Shown here one piece after another: positions 58,632 to 64,000 of a stretch of DNA of 64,000 nucleotides (position 1 is the first letter of the stretch; every line of letters begins with the position of its first letter). The DNA lies in contig OX637630.1 of assembly GCA_951802195.1 (NCBI GenBank), forward strand, positions 682,001 to 746,000, in the 5' to 3' direction. The position numbers and the translations under genes were made by a program. Origin of the DNA: Tausonia pullulans. Taxonomy: Eukaryota > Basidiomycota > Tremellomycetes > Cystofilobasidiales > Mrakiaceae. The notes beneath the pieces were generated by a model. The model saw nothing but the letters and a program-made list of their open reading frames with translations, was not told the DNA's origin and searched no databases.

Positions 58632-58712
58632 AGTAAATAACAGGTAGAAGGAAAGCAATATATGGGTGTGGACATAGGCCCATTAAAGAGGTAAGATATT
58701 AAGATGACCAGC

Positions 58713-59146
58713 TTTTTTTTGTATTTAAGTCATGAGTTATACGTGGAGAACGAGGTAACCCTATGAGAGATAGCGAGTTGTAGCTAGATAGAGGGAGAGC
58801 GGACATGACCGAGCGCGAGAACGTCGGGCGAGGCGCCGTGGGAAGAGGGTTGGCCGAACCACTGGGGATGGTTGGCCGGACGGCGTGATGGGCGCCGTGA
58901 GAGGGGGGTTGGTCGAACCACCGGGATGGTGGTTGGCCGGAAGAGGGTTGGTCGAACCACTGGGGATGGTTGGCCGGACGGCGTGATGGGCGCCGTGAGA
59001 GGGGGGGGGGGGGTTGGTCGAACCACCGGGATGGTGGTTGGCCGGAAGGGGGTTGGTCGAACCACTGGGGATGGTTGGCCGGACGGCGTGATGGGCGCCG
59101 TGAGAGGGGGGGGGGGGGGGTTGGTCGAACCACCGGGATGGTGGTT
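58713..59146 (-). mobile_element. Oligo(A)-tailed repeat copy B1, 84 bp 5' of tRNA-Phe
   Basis: Read on the minus strand, it starts CCACCATCCCGGTGGTTCG about 84 bp upstream of tRNA-Phe, has three GC-rich tandem monomers, then the same unique 3' part as A1 and an A8 tail (T run 58713-58720 on plus). Total about 434 bp. Orientation relative to the tRNA is the same as at tRNA-Thr: monomers face the tRNA and the tail points away. No ORF and no terminal repeats are seen. Near-identity with A1 implies recent spread. Confidence 0.7.
58845..59146. repeat. Tandem GC-rich monomers (three units of about 98-105 bp)
   Basis: The landmark ACTGGGGATGGTTGGCCGGA recurs at 58861, 58959 and 59064 on the plus strand, giving spacings of 98 and 105 bp. 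Each unit holds GGCGTGATGGGCGCCGTGAG, a G run of 6, 13 or 15 bases, a GGTCGAACCACC block and the CCACC/GGTGG inverted repeat. The spacing difference equals the change in G-run length. Copy A1 has only one such unit. Confidence 0.88.
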
Positions 59147-59229
59147 GCTACCCACGGTGGTTGTTTTGCGGACAGACTTCTGGATCGTGACTGGTCTCTT
59201 GGCTCAAAGATGTATTCATCAATACAAAA

Positions 59230-59302
59230 GCCTCGATAGCTCATCTGGTAGAGCGTACGCCTGAAGAGCGTAAGGTGGCCTGTTCGAGCCAGGCTCGAGG
59301 CA
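59230..59302 (+). tRNA. tRNA-Phe (anticodon GAA), intronless
   Basis: Acceptor stem GCCTCGA/TCGAGGC, D arm GCTCATCTGGTAGAGC, anticodon stem TACGC/GCGTA with loop CTGAAGA giving anticodon GAA, variable loop AGGTG, T arm GCCTG-TTCGAGC-CAGGC, discriminator A at 59302. All stems pair fully. A T5 terminator follows at 59304-59308. Confidence 0.95.
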
Positions 59303-60059
59303 TGTTTTTGCACAATTAGCTTCGTTTTCTCTCGTCAGAAGGCTCCTAACGATAATGGAGAAGGATGAACGTGTTCGAGCAGGCGTCTGCGAATGAAGCG
59401 GTGATTGCGACGAGGCACGGCCGGCTCGGGTAGCCATGCAGTCATTAAGCGCCCTCTTGAGTCAGCGACGAGCGTGCCGGCCGAAAACCCACGCCGAGGA
59501 CGGGGGCAACATTCTTCCTCGATGCCCCGGCGGGGCGGCATTGCCATGCCCATCTCTTGCTCAGCAAGAAGATCCGGAGACAGAAGTGGGGATATGCCGC
59601 CACCATGGGGGAGAAGAACGACGTTGACGGGGCAAAAAAAAAAAAAAGCCGAAAGCGGAACAGCTCGTCCTATCCGTGCGAGCGAGCACTCATTCATGTA
59701 CTTTCGATACATCGGACTTCGCCGTTCTCTAATATACCCTTGCTAGCAGGAATCATGCATCTTATCAAGATGTTCCGTGAGATTACTTGAGAAAGCTCGA
59801 CGAGCAGAAATTGCGAACGTAGGCGGCATTTTGATGCGTCGAGAATGTCCCCTTTCTCCTTTCAAGCGTAAATCGGTCATGACGTGCCAAGCGCGATGAC
59901 GACGACCGGGGCCGCTAGGTCTCCCGCGTGTAGAGAGCCTGGAGGCCTTTGTGGAGCATAGTCCCGTCTCATTTTCTCTTTTGTCTTGGTCAAGAGGTCA
60001 CCGGGGGACTTTCTTTCTCCAACCACCAACTCCTCACCCCCTCCCAACTTACCCAGCGC
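59303..60059. other. Intergenic, MFS transporter upstream region
   Basis: About 750 bp between tRNA-Phe and the transporter start. It begins with the Pol III terminator, has an A14 run near 59635-59648, and its last 60 bp are CT-rich. No gene is recognised. Confidence 0.4.
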
Positions 60060-62935
60060 ATGAAGCAAACAACCATCAATGCGTCCCTGTTCCCCGACGG
60101 TGGCGCTCCTCCCAACGAGCACGTCGAGACTGTCGCTCCTACTACCGGCCCCGACGGCAAGCCCGCCGTGGGTCTTGACGAGGATCAGATTGAGGCCATT
60201 GCCGCTGAAGGCAAGATCATCATCGTTGACTGGGAGCCCAACGACCCCGAGAACCCAATGAACTGGTAGGTGATCTCCATTCTAGAGGAGGGAGGGGCCG
60301 CGGAACCTCGTTCGCCACGCATTGTCTGACACCCTTTTTGCTATACCATAGGTCTAAGGGCAAGAAGTGGCTCACTGTGGGTCCTCGTAATCTGAGGTAT
60401 TTTGTATATAGGCTCGGCTAATCTCTGGTCTTTCAACCTCTAGACTAGCCTCCTTTGCGCAATGACGCTCTTCGTAAGTGGAGGAAGCGAGACAGCGCTG
60501 CATTTATCGGCCTCCGATTCGCACGCACGGACGGCCTGCTGATACTGCCTCTTCTTTTCCTCCTCCTTCCCCCCCCCCCTCCGCCGCTTTCCAGATCGGA
60601 CTTGCTACAGCGGCATTTTCTGTCGGTGTCTCCGCTCTTTCGCAGGAGTTTGGCGTTGCGGACGTCGTCGGTCAGGTCGGAATGTTAGTTCCTCAAGTCA
60701 AGCCGAAAGATGCGGAAATTAAAGCTTGGCGCAGCGTGTGCATGGCCGGCTGAGACGATAAACTCCCGACTTTCAGGTTCGTTTTCAACGCCGCCTTTGC
60801 CTTCATTCCGCTCTTCTTTGCCCCTCTGTCCGAGTCCATCGGCAGGAACCCGGTCTACCTGTACTCCTGTGAGTATTCCCCCCTTCTTACGGCTGTGTCC
60901 GGTGCCCTGACAACTGTCGTCTCCAGATGCCTGCTTCACGCTCTTCTTCCTGCCTCTTGCTCTTGGCAAGAATATCCAAACCATCATCATCGGCCGTTTC
61001 TTCTCTGGAGTTTTCGGTACGTCTTACCGTATTCCGCGAGGCTAGTTGCTGGACCCAGCTGAGGGTGTTCCTCGCAGGTGCCGCGGGCACGACGATGGTC
61101 GGTGGAGGTCTCGCCGATATTTGGGTTACTGCCGAGCGTTCCGTCCCTATGGCTGTATTCTCGTTCATGGCTGTCTTTGGAACGGTCGCTGCTCCGCTCT
61201 ACTCGGGCTTTATCCTGGTGCGTTGTGTGCACGCGATCTGCCGTGCCTCGCCCTGTCCATCTCCTCACCTTGCCTCCCCCCCCCCCCCCCCCAATTTAAA
61301 CCCACAGCAAAACATGGGCTGGCGTTGGATCCAGTGGGTTCAACTCATCATCAATGGTGCCGTCTGCATCATCGAATTTGCGCTTCTGCGCGAGACTCGC
61401 GGATCGGTCCTTTTGGCGCGCCGGGCTAAGAAGCTCCGCAAGGAGACGGGCGACAACCGTTACCGCGCAGCTTCGGAGCTTGAACGCGAGTCTTACAAGC
61501 TTGTCCTCAAGGAGAGCTGCACCAAGTCAATCAAGCTGCTCTTCACGGAGCCGGTCGTACTGTTCTTCTCTATTTGGATCTCGTTCGCTTGGGTGAGCAC
61601 CGTTCTCAATCGCTTCTTCGCACATTCCTCATCGTTTTCACAATCTGATCCGTTGTACATTCCCTAGGGTATCATCTTCTTGGATTTCAGCAAGTCCCTG
61701 TCTACTTTTTGCCTCTGGTGAAGGGCTGCGGAGCTAATCCCGTCTTCTCTTCAGGCGTCATCCCTCTTGTCTTCCAGGGCATCTATGGCTTCGGCACCGG
61801 TACTGTCGGCCTCGCCTACATCCCTCTTATCATCGGATGCTTCATCGGGTTTGGCGGAAACTTCGTCCAAGACTATCTATACGATCGGGCGACCGAGCGA
61901 AATGGCGGGATTGAGCGACCCGAGGCCCGTCTCTACAGCGCCATGGTTGGCGCCGTCATCTTCCCCGTCGGCCTTTGGTGGTTCTCCTGGACCTCGTTCG
62001 CCAACATCCACTGGATTGTCCCGATGATTGCCCGTAAGTCAATTGTCGTTCACTCGAGCTAACTGGACTGTGGGCTGATTGATCCCGCTTTGCTCCCCAG
62101 TCGTTTTCGTCATTGTTGGTGAGTATAGGCAGGCTTGTGAGACAGAATCGACCCGCGGATCTCAAGACTGACATTCCATCCACAGGCATATACAACATCT
62201 TCCTCGCTACCTACAACTGTGAGTTATGCATGCCGCCCGAACCGCTAGGTGCTCAGACAGAACGGTCTGGCTGACGCTGGCTCGCACGCCCTTCACACAG
62301 ACCTTACGGATGCCTACGGCACGAATGCCTCATCGGCTGTATCCGCCCAGGGTTTCATGCGTAACATGTTTGCTGCCTCGTTCCCGTACGTGTCGTCTCT
62401 CAATACCTGTTGCTCCTCGCGGACAGGAATCCTTGGGAACAGAGGAAACTACCCGTGCTGCCGCTTAGCACGACCCGCTTCTGACCTACTCTTCTCATGA
62501 TCTTCAATAGTCTCTTTGGCTCTCAGATGTTCCGTGGAATGGGTAAGTACCTGTCCAATGCAGAGAGCCGCTCCTTTATTGGCATGCTAGCTTACCTGCG
62601 ACCTGCGTCTCCCTTGCCTTCATTCAGGTTACCAATATGCCGGTACTCTCCTCGCCGCGCTCGGTACCATCGCCATCCCCTTCCCTTTTATCCTCTACAA
62701 GTATGGCCCAACCATTCGCGCGCGCTCCAAGTTCGCCGAGACCGAGTCCGATCGGGCAGCGAAGATGGCAAACAAGGGTGAGAAGTCGGCTGCCGCGAAT
62801 GGCATGCCGAGGAGGCGGCCCTCCCACGACAGCAGCGATGCCACCCGGGCCAGCGATGAGAGGACCGCTGTTACCTCGCGAGTCAACTCGGCAGATGCCG
62901 AACGGGAGAGGGTCAAGGTAGCGAACAAGGTCTGA
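60060..62935 (+). CDS. MFS drug:H+ antiporter-1 / polyamine-type transporter, 15 exons
   Basis: Twelve-helix major facilitator of the DHA1 (Tpo-like) group; likely a plasma-membrane exporter, substrate unknown. Exons in frame: 60060-60265, 60352-60376, 60444-60473, 60595-60683, 60777-60868, 60927-61016, 61078-61217, 61308-61592, 61668-61689, 61755-62033, 62101-62118, 62186-62218, 62301-62385, 62511-62542, 62628-62935 (577 aa). The N-terminus has the family motif VDWEPNDPENPMNWSKGKKW. The motif-A loop reads FAPLSESIGRNPVYLYSYAC; then IIIGRFFSGVFGAAGTTMVG, GGLADIW, MGWRWIQWVQLIINGA, WGIIFLDFS joined to VIPLVFQGIYGFG, and IPLIIGCFIGFGGNFVQDYL. The second half ends FRGMGYQYAGTLLAALGTIA, IPFPFILYKYGPTIRARSKF and a charged tail. 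Intron 9 is GC-AG (donor GCAAGT at 61690). Six exons are 18-33 nt long. Confidence 0.9.
61276..61292 (+). repeat. C17 run in MFS transporter intron 7
   Basis: About 17 cytosines just upstream of the acceptor at 61307, placed where the polypyrimidine tract should be. A shorter C run sits in intron 3 (about 60570-60579). Confidence 0.8.
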
Positions 62936-63797
62936 GGAGTGCTGGCCGCCTCCCTCCTGGTCCCTCCGACTTCCTTTCTTCCCCCTCACACTTCATTTGT
63001 ATCTTTTCGCATTCGCCTCTCTCTATCCTTATACATACAATCTATCTTCCACTCTTCCACGTCCAACGAGTGGGTTCGCACGGCACGGCTTTGTATCATT
63101 CTCTTCCCCATATCGTACTCGTGCTCTTCCATGCTGTATTCTCACATCCTCTTGCCTCTTCGCCTTTTTCATCGCAAACTAAATTTACCCTGAAGGATGA
63201 GCTTGCATTGAAAGGTGGACTGGAGCGTTACTTGGGAAAGGAGTTGGTGCTGTTGAAGAAGGCTCCATCGTCGAGCTGATCAGCGTGGACTAGGTAGGGT
63301 ACGAGGAGGATTTCACCTGAAAGGTAAGAGGGGGGGCTACAGAGAAGCTGAAGGACGTCCGTCACAGCCTCGCGATACAGTCTTCCGGATGAGTTTGGCT
63401 GAGAAACGAGTGACGCTCCGTTGCGAGTGTTGACGACGGCCAATTTTGCTAGTTTTGGCCGTTCTGAACCTCGCCTTGTCCGTGCAGAGGACTTTCAGGT
63501 GCAATATCGCGCTGGTCTGAGGCCCCAACTTCCACCTCTAGGCCGCTGGCGTGTATATTATATTTTACGTTTGAGTCTCTTTTGTTCTTCCCATTCCCAC
63601 CCCTAACGTACTACCTCCTTGAACTCGATTTCCCAGCTTCGCCGTCCGTCCCCTCGGTGTTTGCCCTCCAGCCGGCTCTTAGTGCCCGCTTGACTCTCAT
63701 TCTCTTTCCCACTTCGTTGTCGCTCGCCTGCGCTCGCAAGCCGCTTCTCTCCTTCCTATGCACACTTTTTTTCTTCTTCTTTTATATAAGTCCATCC
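62936..63797. other. Intergenic right of the MFS transporter
   Basis: The transporter 3' UTR region (T-rich, 62936-63190) is followed by about 600 bp with no recognisable frame. CT-rich DNA and TTTATATAAG at 63781-63790, a TATA-like motif, precede a possible gene start at 63798. Confidence 0.4.
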
Positions 63798-64000
63798 ATG
63801 CAATGCAATACGGGTACAAGCAAGAAAAAATTGCCACCACCATCACCTCACCCAAATCTAAAGCTCGCCCTTCCCCCCACTGGCACCATCCCTCTCACCC
63901 CCCCTCCAACTCCTCAACCACGCGGCGGCCCTCTCCCTCCAGCCTTGCCCCAGGCACGCGTCCAAGCACTCCACGACGCCCTTCTTGCACCTGACGGCGA
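63798..64000 (+). CDS. Possible 5' end of a gene running off the right edge
   Basis: Open without a stop from ATG 63798 to the window end: MQCNTGTSKKKLPPPSPHPN, LKLALPPTGTIPLTPPPTPQ, then RVQALHDALLAPDG. It is Pro/Leu-rich with no recognised domain. A TATA-like TTTATATAAG lies only about 10 bp upstream, so transcription might begin inside this frame and the true start be further right. No family is called. Confidence 0.3.
   Translation, partial: MQCNTGTSKKKLPPPSPHPNLKLALPPTGTIPLTPPPTPQPRGGPLPPALPQARVQALHDALLAPDG

Noticed and set aside
58845-59146. CRISPR-like array
   Set aside because: Only three units, each about 100 bp, with no unique spacers between short repeats; the host is a eukaryote. 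It is a tandem monomer inside a retroposon-like element.

Overview
The window is nuclear DNA of a basidiomycete fungus, most likely a GC-rich Pucciniomycotina red yeast (Rhodotorula/Sporobolomyces-like). The evidence is compact gene spacing, many short GT-AG introns (mostly 50-100 nt) with pyrimidine-rich acceptors, Ser/Pro/Gly-rich low-complexity protein tails, and purely fungal gene content (Atg6, Mdm34, Rax2, Rsc9, HbrB/Bit61, Rrn11). Species is inferred, not proven. Because GC is high, long open frames opposite or out of frame with real exons are common and were discarded. All exon borders are read by eye from splice motifs, reading phase and protein-family conservation.

Layout. 0-5.5 kb: ATP16 (5' part only, minus), ATG6 (minus), a PSR-type phosphatase (plus). 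6.6-13.9 kb: a YTH-domain RNA reader (minus) diverging from MDM34 (plus). 14-21.3 kb: an Rrn11-like Pol I factor (minus), a RING/TRAF-type zinc-finger protein (plus), the U2 snRNP protein SR140/U2SURP (minus). 21.5-22.7 kb: tRNA-Thr(AGT) with an oligo(A)-tailed repeat 5' of it. 22.7-29.2 kb: an Mpv17-family protein, a Ups2/PRELI lipid-transfer protein and a glycerate kinase (all minus), then a ZNF511-like protein (plus). 30.7-45 kb: PCK1 (plus), RAX2 with a C-terminal SH3 domain (minus), an RSC9-like remodeller subunit (minus), and an HbrB-domain TORC2 subunit (plus). 45-57.7 kb: an unrecognised probable mitochondrial protein (minus), PEX5 (plus), a CNNM/Mam3 protein (plus), an HNH protein (minus), an F-box protein (plus). 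58.5-59.3 kb: a second cluster of the same oligo(A)-tailed repeat 5' of tRNA-Phe(GAA). 60-63 kb: an MFS transporter with many micro-exons. The right edge may hold the start of another gene.

The protein genes are ordinary single-copy fungal genes and form no pathway cluster. Several act in or near mitochondria (ATP16, MDM34, Mpv17, UPS2, the 45-46 kb gene), but their dispersal gives no reason to see this as more than chance.

The most unusual signal is the repeat family. Nearly identical short oligo(A)-tailed copies sit about 75 and 84 bp upstream of two unrelated tRNA genes, in the same orientation relative to each tRNA, with tail away from the tRNA and a GC-rich tandem monomer (one unit versus three) facing it. 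A second tailed copy lies distal at both sites; one is 5'-truncated. This looks like a non-LTR retroposon, possibly non-autonomous, that targets the upstream flank of Pol III genes, reminiscent of tRNA-targeted TRE elements of Dictyostelium but with no visible ORF.
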